From CAVPHV01 sp963821095 (lineage in GTDB: Bacteria > Actinomycetota > Acidimicrobiia > Spongiisociales > UBA5794), in contig CAWGCJ010000023.1 of assembly GCA_963821095.1 (NCBI GenBank), positions 310,001 to 374,000 of the forward strand: 64,000 bases of DNA, written 5' to 3'. The notes under the pieces were generated by a model. It worked only from the letters and a program-made list of their open reading frames with translations. It was not told the DNA's origin and made no database searches. Positions 44,048 to 53,363 of this stretch are shown piece after piece (the stretch's first letter is position 1; the number at the start of each line of letters is the position of its first letter). The position numbers and the translations under genes were made by a program.

Positions 44048-44538
44048 TCGAGAATATCAGCCGACCCGGTGCAGTATCCACTGGCATCGCGGTGATGTTC
44101 GTTGCGGTACACCGGCAACAGCGGGTGAGAGAATGCACGAGCTCCCGGTGACAAAGAGCATTTGTGACATCGTTCGCGTCACGCCGCCGCCCGCAGTGCT
44201 GCCCTGATCCCGTCTGGGGTCAAGACGTGGCCGCTTCAAATCCGGCCAGCCCGACCAGAGGCCCCGGCACGCGGTTGGGCTTTGCCGCGTCAGCGGGGTT
44301 GAGTCCACCGACCTAGTCGCGAGAATGCCTTTCGACCTCGGGCGTATCATGCTACTCTTTGTGGTGGCTTGATCACGCGAAGTGGTCGCGCCGTCAGTGA
44401 CGTTTGCCACCATTCCCGGGCCGGGACGGTGGACTTCAGGGGGAACAACATGGGTACGGCAGGTAGGACAACCGGGTTGGCGTTTGCCGCGAGCACGATC
44501 GAGGCGCTTCTGCTCCCGATCAGGACTGCGAGGGTGTC
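44048..44538. other. Right boundary of the accessory region
   Basis: It contains the decayed tRNA-Pro fragment at 44214-44257, after which no accessory gene is seen until the giant secreted protein at 44539. No promoter could be assigned with confidence. Confidence 0.45.
44214..44257 (+). repeat. Decayed third copy of the tRNA-Pro 3' end (attR-like)
   Basis: Matches the 46-bp repeat with one base missing in the G run and three substitutions in the T-arm region. The 18 bases CCCTGATCCCGTCTGGGG (44202-44219) are shared with the copy at 38963-38980 but not with the tRNA gene, so the two right-hand copies have a common history. Confidence 0.8.
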
Positions 44539-47500
44539 GTGAATCAAGGACGGCATCTGCGCACAGGGCGGACGCACCCGCTCCTCATGGTTCTGTTGGT
44601 CCTGTCGATGGTGGCGACGATGGTCACCATCGCGCCGCCGGCGGCTCAAGCAGCCGAGGCGGTGTTTCGGGTTGCGGCTTCGTCGAATGTGAACAAGGTT
44701 GTGGCGTCGGTTGTGGTGCCGGGTGCGGTGCGGGCGGGTGATCAGTTGGTGCTGGTCGTGACGGCGAACAAGGCCACGACGATCAGTACTCCGGCTGGGT
44801 GGACGCTGCTTGGTAGTGAGCAGGATGGGCCCACCACTACCAAGCCGGAGATGACGTCGGCGGTGTTCACGCGGACTGCGGCTGGTGGTACTGCTGGTTC
44901 GACGGTCAAGGCCACCTTTGGGGTGCGTGCCAAGGCGGCGGTGACGTTGGTGGCGTATCGCAACGCCGAAACGGTTACTGCTGCGTTGTCGTCGGTCTTG
45001 CGCGCCAAGAGTGTCGACCTGACTTCCCCGGCGACTGTGATTGCTCGTGATGAGACGATGGTGGTGTCGTTCTGGTCGAACAAGACTTCGGACAACACGG
45101 GTTGGGCCGTGCCTGGGGGCGTGACCGAGCGTGTTGCTTCGATCGGTGACGGGACCGGCCACATCACTGCCGCGATGGGCGATAGCGTCGTCGACGCGGG
45201 TGATTGGTCCGGTGCGACTGCCACGAGCACTGTGGACACCAAGAAGGGCATTGCGTGGACGGTGCTCGTTCCGCCGGTGATTGTCCCGAATCAGGCTCCA
45301 ACGGCGGCGCTTTCGTTGAGTTGTGTCGAGTTGGAGTGCATGTTTGATGCGTCGGGTTCGTCTGATCTTGATGGCACGGTCGTCAGGTTTGATTGGGACT
45401 TCGGTGACGGCACGCAGCTTCCCGACGGTGGCGCCACCCCAACGCATACCTATGCCGCTGATGGTTCCTACGACGTGACCGTCACCGTCACCGACAACCA
45501 AGACGCCACCGACACCACGACGGCGACCGCCACGCCCACCGAACCGGTCGTCGGCACGCCGACGCCTGCGGTGTTTCGGGTTGCGGCTTCGTCGAATGTG
45601 AACAAGGTTGTGGCGTCGGTTGTGGTGCCGGGTGCGGTGCGGGCGGGTGATCAGTTGGTGCTGGTCGTGACGGCGAACAAGGCCACGACGATCAGTACTC
45701 CGGCTGGGTGGACGCTGCTTGGTAGTGAGCAGGATGGGCCCACCACTACCAAGCCGGAGATGACGTCGGCGGTGTTCACGCGGACTGCGGCTGGTGGTAC
45801 TGCTGGTTCGACGGTCAAGGCCACCTTTGGGGTGCGTGCCAAGGCGGCGGTGACGTTGGTGGCGTATCGCAACGCCGAAACGGTTACTGCTGCGTTGTCG
45901 TCGGTCTTGCGCGCCAAGAGTGTCGACCTGACTTCCCCGGCGACTGTGATTGCTCGTGATGAGACGATGGTGGTGTCGTTCTGGTCGAACAAGACTTCGG
46001 ACAACACGGGTTGGGCCGTGCCTGGGGGCGTGACCGAGCGTGTTGCTTCGATCGGTGACGGGACCGGCCACATCACTGCCGCGATGGGCGATAGTGTCGT
46101 CGACGCGGGTGATTGGTCCGGTGCGACTGCCACGAGCACTGTGGACACCAAGAAGGGCATTGCGTGGACGGTGCTCGTTCCGCCGGTGATTGTCCCGAAT
46201 CAGGCTCCAACGGCGGCGCTTTCGTTGAGTTGTGTCGAGTTGGAGTGCATGTTTGATGCGTCGGGTTCGTCTGATCTTGATGGCACGGTCGTCAGGTTTG
46301 ATTGGGACTTCGGTGACGGCACGCAGCTTCCCGACGGTGGCGCCACCCCAACGCATACCTATGCCGCTGATGGTTCCTACGACGTGACCGTCACCGTCAC
46401 CGACAACCAAGACGCCACCGACGACGCGACCGGCACTGTCGATGTCGCCGACGTCATCCCGACGGCCGCTTTCACGGCCGAATGTAATGATCTCGATTGC
46501 ACGTTCGACGCTGCCGGCTCGAGCGACGCCAACGGGGCCATCGACTCCTACGACTGGGATTTCGGCGACGCTAACCTGCTCGCCGACGGCGGCGCCAACC
46601 CGGCGCACACCTACGCAGCTGAGGGCATCTACGACGTCGCTCTGACCGTTACCGATGACGAGGGCAGCACCAACCAGGCTACGGTGCAAATCGACGTCGT
46701 CATCACGCCAAACGTCAATCCGACCGCGGCCTTCACGGCCAACTGTGACGACTACGAATGCACGTTCGATGCCGGCGGCTCCAGCGACAGCGACGGCACG
46801 ATCGTCACGTACGACTGGGACTTCGGTGACGGCAACTCAGCACCCGACGGCGGCGCCACCCCGACTCACACCTATGCCGGCGACGGCACCTACGACGTCA
46901 CGCTGACCGTGACCGACGACGAGGATGGCACCAACCAGACCACGGTGTCCCTCGATGTCGTGTTCATCCCCAACGTCGTCCCGACGGCGACGTTCACCTT
47001 CGGATGCGACGAACTCGACTGCGGGTTCGACGCGACCGCGTCGAGCGATAGTGACGGCACGATCATCACCTACGACTGGGACTTCGGCGACGGCACCGTC
47101 GTGCTCGACGGCGGCTCGTTCCCCGACCACAGCTTTGTGGCCGATGGCGACTACACCGTGACGCTCACCGTGACGGACGACGAGGGTGGCACCGACATCG
47201 ACGGCCAGTTGGTCAGTGTCGTCAACCTCCGCATTCCGCCCGTGGGAGCCTTCACGAGTTCGTGCGACGGCCTCGTGTGTACGTTCGATGCGAGCGGCTC
47301 GACCGACAGCGACGGCCTGATCGTCTCATTCGAATGGGACTTCGGCGACGGCGACACGTCAACCGAAGCGATCCACGAGAACAACTTCCCATTCCCCGGT
47401 GACTACGACGTCGCACTGACGATCACCGACGACGACGGCGACGTCGACACCGTCAACGCAACGGTCACCGTCGACATCCCGGCCCCGCCGAATCCGGCCA

Positions 47501-50500
47501 TCCCGCCGGACACACCACGCTCCGACACCCCGTACATCGATGCGGAAGAGATCACCGATCTCGAGTACGTCGGCGATCGGGTGTACGTCGTTGGCTCGTT
47601 CGGCTCGCTGCGCAACGACAACGCCAACGGCCCGGTCATCAACCAGGGCCAAGTCGCGGCGTTCGACATCAACACCGGTCAGGTCGACACGGCCTTCGAC
47701 CCGAGCTTCAGCGGTGGGGGAGTCACCGAGATTGCCCGCAACCCCGACGGCTCGCGGCTCTACGTGGTCGGCCGGTTCAACACGGTCAACGGCAGCTCCA
47801 AGCTGCGAGTCGCCGCGATCAACCCGCTCACTGGCAACACGATCAACGCCTTCACCGCCAACACCAACAGTGCGGCGACCTCGGTTGCGGTGAACGGCGA
47901 CACCGTGTACATCGGTGGCCAGTTCAGCACCGTGAACGGGCAGCCCAGACTCGGCCTCGCGGCCGTCGACGCCACCACCGGCGAGCTGCTCGACGACTTC
48001 CGAATCGACCTCACCGGCGGACAGGGCGTCAACGGGATGATCAACGTCCAGGCGATGGTGCTCTCCGACGACCTCACCAAACTGCTCGTGGTCAGCACCG
48101 CCCGGGAGATGGACGGCCAACCCCGGTGGGGCATCGGTCTGATCGATACCGCAAGCAACGAACTCCTCCCGTGGCGCACCCGCCTTTTCGAGGAGAACCT
48201 GGCGAGCATCGGCGGTATCCAGCGGCTCTATACGGCCGATATTGCGCCCAACGGCCAGTACTTCGTCGTCGGCTCCGGATCAGGCGGCGACCGGCCACCG
48301 ATCAGTGACACCGCCGTTGCCTTCCCGCTTGCGGGCGGCGACTTCGTGGAGCCGCTGTGGATCTCCCGCATGTTCGACAGCGTCTACTCGATCGCCATCA
48401 CCGGCGACGCGGTCTACGTGGGCGGTCACATGAACTATGCGGAGTCCCCGACGGCGCCCGATCCGTGGCCCGGTCTGACGACCCAGGGTTACGGACGCGG
48501 CCAGGGCCTCTCGGGCTACGGACTCGGCGACGACGTCGTGATCCGAGACCACATCGCGGCCATCGACCCGGCTGAGGGCAAGGCGATCGAATGGAACCCC
48601 GGTTCGAACTCGTTCGAGGGCAACAAGGCCATGCTCGCCATGCCCCGCGGCATCGTCACCGGCGGCGACGGGCGTACCCAGGGGAGCCAGAACGTCGGCA
48701 GCATCGCCTTCTACGACGTGGACGAACTGGAGACCCCGGGCGCCAACGACACCAAGATCCTGTACCCGATCGAAGGTCGGATAGAGGCTGCCGACCAGGA
48801 GTTCATCGTCGGTGGCACCGCCACCGCAGCGAGCGGCGTCCAGCGTGTCCAACTCGAGGTTCGCGACATCGACACGGGCCAATACCTTCAGGACGATTTG
48901 ACAACCTGGGGCGGATGGAACGCGATCATCACTCCCTTGATGGAACCGGGAGCCACCGACACGGTGTGGACCCAACCGCTGGTGATCTCCGGCAACCGCC
49001 GGATCCGCTTCCTGGCACGCGCCTTCGGTGAGAACGGCACCGCCGATCCCATCAAGGACCAGCAGAAGATCGAGACCTTTGGCCTCGCCGACCAGACGCC
49101 GGGTACCGGCATCTCCGCTCCGCGCGGCGTCGTAGCGGAGACCACGTTCACCGTGACCGGGACGGCGAGCGACGACATAGGGATCGCGTCGATCAGGATG
49201 TCGGTGCGGGACGCTCAGGACCGCTACCTCCAGGACGACGGATCGGTCAATGACATCTACAACACGTTCACGACCTTCCCGGACGTGATCGGCGCACCCG
49301 ATGCGACCTGGTCATACGAGCTGACCGTCCCGTACGAGGGTGAGTGGACGATGGAGGCGATCGCGGTCGACACCTCCGGTCAATCCGACCTGCGTGGCTC
49401 GGTGCGGACCTGGCTGGTCAACACCAACGCCGTGCCGCCGGAAGTCGCCATCTTGACCCCGGTGGCGGTCAACCCGCCGTTCGACGTGGTCTACACCGTG
49501 GAACCGGGCGAGCCGATGACCTTTACGGGTTCTGCCGTTGACGACGAGGGATTGCGCCTCGTCGAGATTCGGCTGCGCAACCGGATCACCGATGAGAACT
49601 TGACCGGTAGCGGAGAGTGGGGCATTGGGCTCCGTCGAGACTGGTATCGCATCTCGCCGACCGACATCTCGGGCACCACCTACAACTGGTCGTACACGAC
49701 ACCGTTCATCCTCGAGCAGGGTCGCTATGAGCTGGAGGTCCGGGCCGAGGACGACAGCGGGCTGACCACCTCGTCGACGTTCGAGGCCGAACTCGACGTC
49801 GACGTCGAGATCCCGGGTGATTCCCCACCCGACGCCAGGCTCGATGTGACCGGTACCCAGACAGATGTCCAGGTCCTGCAGTTCGACATCACGGGGACCG
49901 CGACCGACGACATTGGCGTCGCCGACGTGCTGTTTGAGGTCTACAACCGTGACCTGCGGCTGTACCTCCAGGACGATGGCACCCTCGGCGCAACGCGCAC
50001 CCGGGTCGGCGGCGCCGTGCTCGACCTCACCGACGCCACGTCGGTCACGTGGAGCTACTCGGTCGACCTTCCGGAGGAGGGGACCTACGACATCACCGCC
50101 TACGGCGTCGACACGTCGGACCAGCTCGACACTTCACAGAGCGGCGCCTCCGCTCGCTACGTCATTTACCCCGGTGACACGCCGCCGGTTGTGAGCGAGA
50201 ACCTGCTCTCGCCGGTCGACGGGACACTGTTCGTCGAGGGTCGGATCGCGATCAGCGGCCGGGTTGAGGACGACCTGCAGATCGCCGAGGTCGAAGTGGC
50301 GATCATGGACGTCAACGGCGACTACATGCGCTCGGACGGCTCGTTCTCGTCGGGTTCGAGCTGGCGCAACGCATTCATCAACAGCCCGGGATCACCGGGG
50401 TCGAATTTCTCGTACACCACGCCCGTGATTCCCGACGGGGACTACACGGTGTTTGTGCGAGGTGTCGACCACCACGGTTTTGTCACCGACCCGCCCGCAG

Positions 50501-51312
50501 AGCGGACCGCGTCGGTGACAAGTCCACCGAACGATCCGCCGGTTGCCGCCTTCACGTTCGTCTGTGACGAGAACGTCTGCACGTTCGACGCTCGGTTCTC
50601 GACCGACGAGAATCCCGTGTCGCTGGTGTACTCGTGGGACTTTGGGAACGGCGGCGGATCGGGTCCGATCCCAGAGCGGACGTACACCTCACCAGGCACC
50701 TACACCGTGGAGCTGACGGTTGTTGACGAGTGGGGTCTCGAGGCCACGACGACCCAGGACATCGAGATCGTGACACCGGCGGGCAACCTTGCCCCCGTAC
50801 CCGAGATCTATGCACCTCCATGCAACCTGCTGACGTGCAACTTCTCGAGCCTCGGTAGCGACGACCCGAACGAGGGCGACAGCTTCACCCGGCTGTGGGA
50901 CTTCGGTGACGGCGATACGAGCTCTTCGTCGGCTACTTCGCACACCTACGATGCGCCCGGCACCTATACGGTCACTTTGACGCTCACAGACGGGTGGGGT
51001 GCGGCAGCATCGGCGACGGTGAACGTGACCTTCGTGGCGCCCGGTGGCAACGTGGCGCCGGTTCCGGTCATGGAGACACCGGTGTGTAGCGGGTTGGCGT
51101 GTGACTTCTCGAGCATCAACTCATTCGACCCGAACGTCGGCGATACGTTCACCCAGTCGTGGGACTTCGGCGACACGGTCGGCACGAGTAGCTCGGTGTC
51201 GCCGACCTACGCCTTTGCCGCGGCGGGCACGTATTCCGTTACCCTCACGGTGACCGACGTGTGGCTGTTCGAGGCGTCGACGACCGTCGAGGTGACGGTC
51301 ACCGACCCGTAG
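44539..51312 (+). CDS. Giant secreted PKD / beta-propeller / Ig-like protein
   Basis: 2257 residues. A GTG start leads to a signal peptide (hydrophobic MVLLVLSMVATMVTIAPP, cleavage near AQAAEA). A ~200-residue domain of unknown type plus PKD (residues 41-325) is duplicated exactly at 344-628. Four more PKD domains run to ~980 (each with the WDFGDG motif), then a delta-60-type beta-propeller (~995-1410; VYVVGSFGSL, LYVVGRFNTVNG, VYIGGQFSTVNGQ). About four Ig-like modules (FxVTGTASDDIGI pattern) run to ~1995, and three PKD domains end the protein. No sortase signal or C-terminal membrane anchor is seen, so it is probably secreted or loosely attached, an adhesin or matrix protein. Confidence 0.9.
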   Translation: MNQGRHLRTGRTHPLLMVLLVLSMVATMVTIAPPAAQAAEAVFRVAASSNVNKVVASVVVPGAVRAGDQLVLVVTANKATTISTPAGWTLLGSEQDGPTTTKPEMTSAVFTRTAAGGTAGSTVKATFGVRAKAAVTLVAYRNAETVTAALSSVLRAKSVDLTSPATVIARDETMVVSFWSNKTSDNTGWAVPGGVTERVASIGDGTGHITAAMGDSVVDAGDWSGATATSTVDTKKGIAWTVLVPPVIVPNQAPTAALSLSCVELECMFDASGSSDLDGTVVRFDWDFGDGTQLPDGGATPTHTYAADGSYDVTVTVTDNQDATDTTTATATPTEPVVGTPTPAVFRVAASSNVNKVVASVVVPGAVRAGDQLVLVVTANKATTISTPAGWTLLGSEQDGPTTTKPEMTSAVFTRTAAGGTAGSTVKATFGVRAKAAVTLVAYRNAETVTAALSSVLRAKSVDLTSPATVIARDETMVVSFWSNKTSDNTGWAVPGGVTERVASIGDGTGHITAAMGDSVVDAGDWSGATATSTVDTKKGIAWTVLVPPVIVPNQAPTAALSLSCVELECMFDASGSSDLDGTVVRFDWDFGDGTQLPDGGATPTHTYAADGSYDVTVTVTDNQDATDDATGTVDVADVIPTAAFTAECNDLDCTFDAAGSSDANGAIDSYDWDFGDANLLADGGANPAHTYAAEGIYDVALTVTDDEGSTNQATVQIDVVITPNVNPTAAFTANCDDYECTFDAGGSSDSDGTIVTYDWDFGDGNSAPDGGATPTHTYAGDGTYDVTLTVTDDEDGTNQTTVSLDVVFIPNVVPTATFTFGCDELDCGFDATASSDSDGTIITYDWDFGDGTVVLDGGSFPDHSFVADGDYTVTLTVTDDEGGTDIDGQLVSVVNLRIPPVGAFTSSCDGLVCTFDASGSTDSDGLIVSFEWDFGDGDTSTEAIHENNFPFPGDYDVALTITDDDGDVDTVNATVTVDIPAPPNPAIPPDTPRSDTPYIDAEEITDLEYVGDRVYVVGSFGSLRNDNANGPVINQGQVAAFDINTGQVDTAFDPSFSGGGVTEIARNPDGSRLYVVGRFNTVNGSSKLRVAAINPLTGNTINAFTANTNSAATSVAVNGDTVYIGGQFSTVNGQPRLGLAAVDATTGELLDDFRIDLTGGQGVNGMINVQAMVLSDDLTKLLVVSTAREMDGQPRWGIGLIDTASNELLPWRTRLFEENLASIGGIQRLYTADIAPNGQYFVVGSGSGGDRPPISDTAVAFPLAGGDFVEPLWISRMFDSVYSIAITGDAVYVGGHMNYAESPTAPDPWPGLTTQGYGRGQGLSGYGLGDDVVIRDHIAAIDPAEGKAIEWNPGSNSFEGNKAMLAMPRGIVTGGDGRTQGSQNVGSIAFYDVDELETPGANDTKILYPIEGRIEAADQEFIVGGTATAASGVQRVQLEVRDIDTGQYLQDDLTTWGGWNAIITPLMEPGATDTVWTQPLVISGNRRIRFLARAFGENGTADPIKDQQKIETFGLADQTPGTGISAPRGVVAETTFTVTGTASDDIGIASIRMSVRDAQDRYLQDDGSVNDIYNTFTTFPDVIGAPDATWSYELTVPYEGEWTMEAIAVDTSGQSDLRGSVRTWLVNTNAVPPEVAILTPVAVNPPFDVVYTVEPGEPMTFTGSAVDDEGLRLVEIRLRNRITDENLTGSGEWGIGLRRDWYRISPTDISGTTYNWSYTTPFILEQGRYELEVRAEDDSGLTTSSTFEAELDVDVEIPGDSPPDARLDVTGTQTDVQVLQFDITGTATDDIGVADVLFEVYNRDLRLYLQDDGTLGATRTRVGGAVLDLTDATSVTWSYSVDLPEEGTYDITAYGVDTSDQLDTSQSGASARYVIYPGDTPPVVSENLLSPVDGTLFVEGRIAISGRVEDDLQIAEVEVAIMDVNGDYMRSDGSFSSGSSWRNAFINSPGSPGSNFSYTTPVIPDGDYTVFVRGVDHHGFVTDPPAERTASVTSPPNDPPVAAFTFVCDENVCTFDARFSTDENPVSLVYSWDFGNGGGSGPIPERTYTSPGTYTVELTVVDEWGLEATTTQDIEIVTPAGNLAPVPEIYAPPCNLLTCNFSSLGSDDPNEGDSFTRLWDFGDGDTSSSSATSHTYDAPGTYTVTLTLTDGWGAAASATVNVTFVAPGGNVAPVPVMETPVCSGLACDFSSINSFDPNVGDTFTQSWDFGDTVGTSSSVSPTYAFAAAGTYSVTLTVTDVWLFEASTTVEVTVTDP
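44659..45513 (+). repeat. First copy of an 855-bp near-identical tandem repeat
   Basis: Repeats at 45568-46422 with an offset of 909 bases. I see only one difference, a synonymous C/T (GATAGC vs GATAGT). It codes for the unknown domain plus a PKD domain. Third codon positions are less GC-rich than in the rest of the gene. Confidence 0.95.
45568..46422 (+). repeat. Second copy of the 855-bp tandem repeat
   Basis: Matches 44659-45513 as described; the linker between copies (45514-45567) encodes a Thr/Pro-rich TTTATATPTEPVVGTPTPA segment. Protein sequence is identical over the repeat. Confidence 0.95.
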
Positions 51313-51380
51313 ACATCGATTCACAGCGCGGCCATCCAACCGGTGGGGCCGTCGCATTGGGGGTTGCCCAGGCCACAAAG

Positions 51381-51408
51381 AAGGGGCGGCCCGTTGGGGC
51401 CGCCCCTT
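51381..51408. terminator. Bidirectional terminator between giant protein and beta-helix gene
   Basis: AAGGGGCGGCCC pairs perfectly with GGGCCGCCCCTT around GTTG: a 12-bp stem between convergent stops at 51312 and 51431. Confidence 0.85.
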
Positions 51409-51430
51409 CTCGGATTGTGAATGCCGGGTG

Positions 51431-52906
51431 CTAGCGGGTAGCCCAGCTTCGGTAGCGGTTGTTGTCCGGGGAGCGCACGGCTGCCCAGGTTGACGACAAC
51501 GCTGCCGGTCCAAGCGCTGCGGCGTTGGCATTGACCATGTTGCCGGTGCCGAGGTCGACCACGGTGGCGCCGAGGTTGTTCTTGACCCTGTTCAGCGAGG
51601 TGGACTCGCCGAGCAAGATTCCGGCCTCGAACGCCGTGTGCTCCGTCATGTCGTTGCGCGCGATCTTCGAGTTCGTGGTTGCGCCCTCGGCAAGCACCGC
51701 AAACGCCGACGCGCCGCCGAAGGTATTGCGGTAGACCAGGTCGCCATCGACACCCTCAATCAGCACGCCCGTGACGTTGCCGTCACCGGAGATGCGGTTC
51801 TTGACGATTCTCGTTTGCACCGCCGGCGGGGCGAACGTTCCATCAAAGGCGAGGACGCCGCCGAAGCCGATTTCCGACATATGGACATCGTTGTTGAAGA
51901 CACTCACCTTCGAGTAGTCCGCCACGCACAATGCCGGGTTCTCCGGGCCCACACAGTTGTCGCTGACGATGCCCGCTCCTGTGGCACCATCGATGGTGTT
52001 GGAGTGCACCTTGGCGACGCTGCGCTCGTTGCCGGCCAGGATGACCGACGCGTCGACCCCGACCGTGTGGTTGCGGGCGACCTTGATGAACGAGTCGGTG
52101 ATTGACTGCGCCTGGATCAGGCTGCCGACGCCGGAGGCGTATGTGTCACGCACGAGCACGTTGCCGACGACTTCGTCGGGGGCTTCACAACCTTCCGGCT
52201 GCGTGCCGCCGATGAAGAATGCGTTGAACGCTCCTTTGGGGTTGAAGATCGGTTCGTTGAAGTTTGGCTGCGGAGCATCGACGTTGACTCGCTTCACCTT
52301 CAGGCTGGAGTAACCCCTGACCTCACATTGCGATCCGTCACCGGAGCGGTTGATCAACCCCACCATGACGTTGAAGTCCTCGGCAACAAAACCGAACTCT
52401 TCACCCGTGTCCGGGTCCACATCGATGAAGGTTTCCCAAGGCTCTGCGCACGCCACCTCAGGAATGCTGAGCGCCAGGTCCTTCATGATCAGATTGGAGC
52501 CGACGAAGCCCATCCACACGGCAAAACCGGTCTTTTCAATCTGGGCGATGCAATCCAACCCACCCTCGAGTGGCTCGATGATCGTGACATCGCGCCCCGA
52601 ACCGCGAATACGCCCACTGAATCCATCGACCTCGAGGAAATCCGAGTAGAACGTCCCCTCGGCGAGGTGGACTGTCGGTGACCCGCTGTGCGAGTAGGCC
52701 GAGGCCTCGGCAATGGCACACGCCAGCGCCTCGGTATCGTTCGAGCCGTTCGGATAAACCGTCCACGCCCCATTGTGCTTCTGAACCTGTTCGCCACATT
52801 CCGTTCCGCTTGCTGCTGCCGGTGCGACGGCGAGCACCGCCGTCAATAGGGCCAGTGCGGATAGCACAACCAGTAGGTTGCGCCGTTTGGTGATGCGTGA
52901 AAGCAT
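51431..52906 (-). CDS. Secreted right-handed parallel beta-helix protein
   Basis: 491 residues from the ATG at 52906 (AGGGG ahead); the frame extends 5' but without coding character. A signal peptide (NLLVVLSALALLTAVLAVAP, AAAS cleavage) is followed by a pectate-lyase-like beginning (ACAIAEASAYSHSGSPTVHL, IRGSGRDVTIIEP). Asn/Gly-rich coils follow (KVHSNTIDGATGAGIVSDN, TRIVKNRISGDGNVTGV, SKIARNDMTEHTAFEAGILL), typical of beta-helix repeats. It could bind or cleave polysaccharide; no catalytic residues can be assigned. Confidence 0.85.
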   Translation of the reverse strand: MLSRITKRRNLLVVLSALALLTAVLAVAPAAASGTECGEQVQKHNGAWTVYPNGSNDTEALACAIAEASAYSHSGSPTVHLAEGTFYSDFLEVDGFSGRIRGSGRDVTIIEPLEGGLDCIAQIEKTGFAVWMGFVGSNLIMKDLALSIPEVACAEPWETFIDVDPDTGEEFGFVAEDFNVMVGLINRSGDGSQCEVRGYSSLKVKRVNVDAPQPNFNEPIFNPKGAFNAFFIGGTQPEGCEAPDEVVGNVLVRDTYASGVGSLIQAQSITDSFIKVARNHTVGVDASVILAGNERSVAKVHSNTIDGATGAGIVSDNCVGPENPALCVADYSKVSVFNNDVHMSEIGFGGVLAFDGTFAPPAVQTRIVKNRISGDGNVTGVLIEGVDGDLVYRNTFGGASAFAVLAEGATTNSKIARNDMTEHTAFEAGILLGESTSLNRVKNNLGATVVDLGTGNMVNANAAALGPAALSSTWAAVRSPDNNRYRSWATR

Positions 52907-53363
52907 CGTTACCCCTTTTTCTCCCTCGCGCCGAATGGTTGCCGGCGTCTCGAATGCACTCGATCTGTCATCGTGCCGAGTTCGACGGGCTAGTCCGGCC
53001 GGCGCCGCTGCTGGATCGATTACCCAATCGAACCTACACGCCACACCGGAGGCCGGGGCATGAATCTCGACCGTGGCTGCGGTCGACGCCCCCGTAGGAC
53101 GCCGCGAGTAGGGTTCACGGGCGTGGCCATCTATGAGACCATCCTGACCATTCCCCGCGGGCCGCATGATCGATTCCCTCCCAGGAGTTGCTCTACACGT
53201 GCCGCGACTCACGCCGGACGGCTAGGGGCAAGGGCCCGGACTCATCCTGAGGTTGCGGCGTCCCATTGGCGAGCTTTGTCGTCATCCGTCGCCGCGGGCG
53301 CTCCGTACATGGAGTGTCAAATCGGCTCGATGGGGTCGACGGAAGATCAAAGGATGAAGAACA
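52907..53363. other. Divergent intergenic region, no gene seen
   Basis: 456 bases between the beta-helix and fasciclin genes. Both promoters must lie here, but no match to consensus stands out. An AAAGGATG stretch at 53350 lies just before the fasciclin start and may serve as its ribosome site. Confidence 0.4.

Noticed and set aside
44347..46689. 780-residue minus-strand open frame opposite the giant gene
   Set aside because: It is Arg/His/Gly-rich and mirrors the tandem repeat; it is the antisense shadow of the PKD coding sequence, kept open by high GC.
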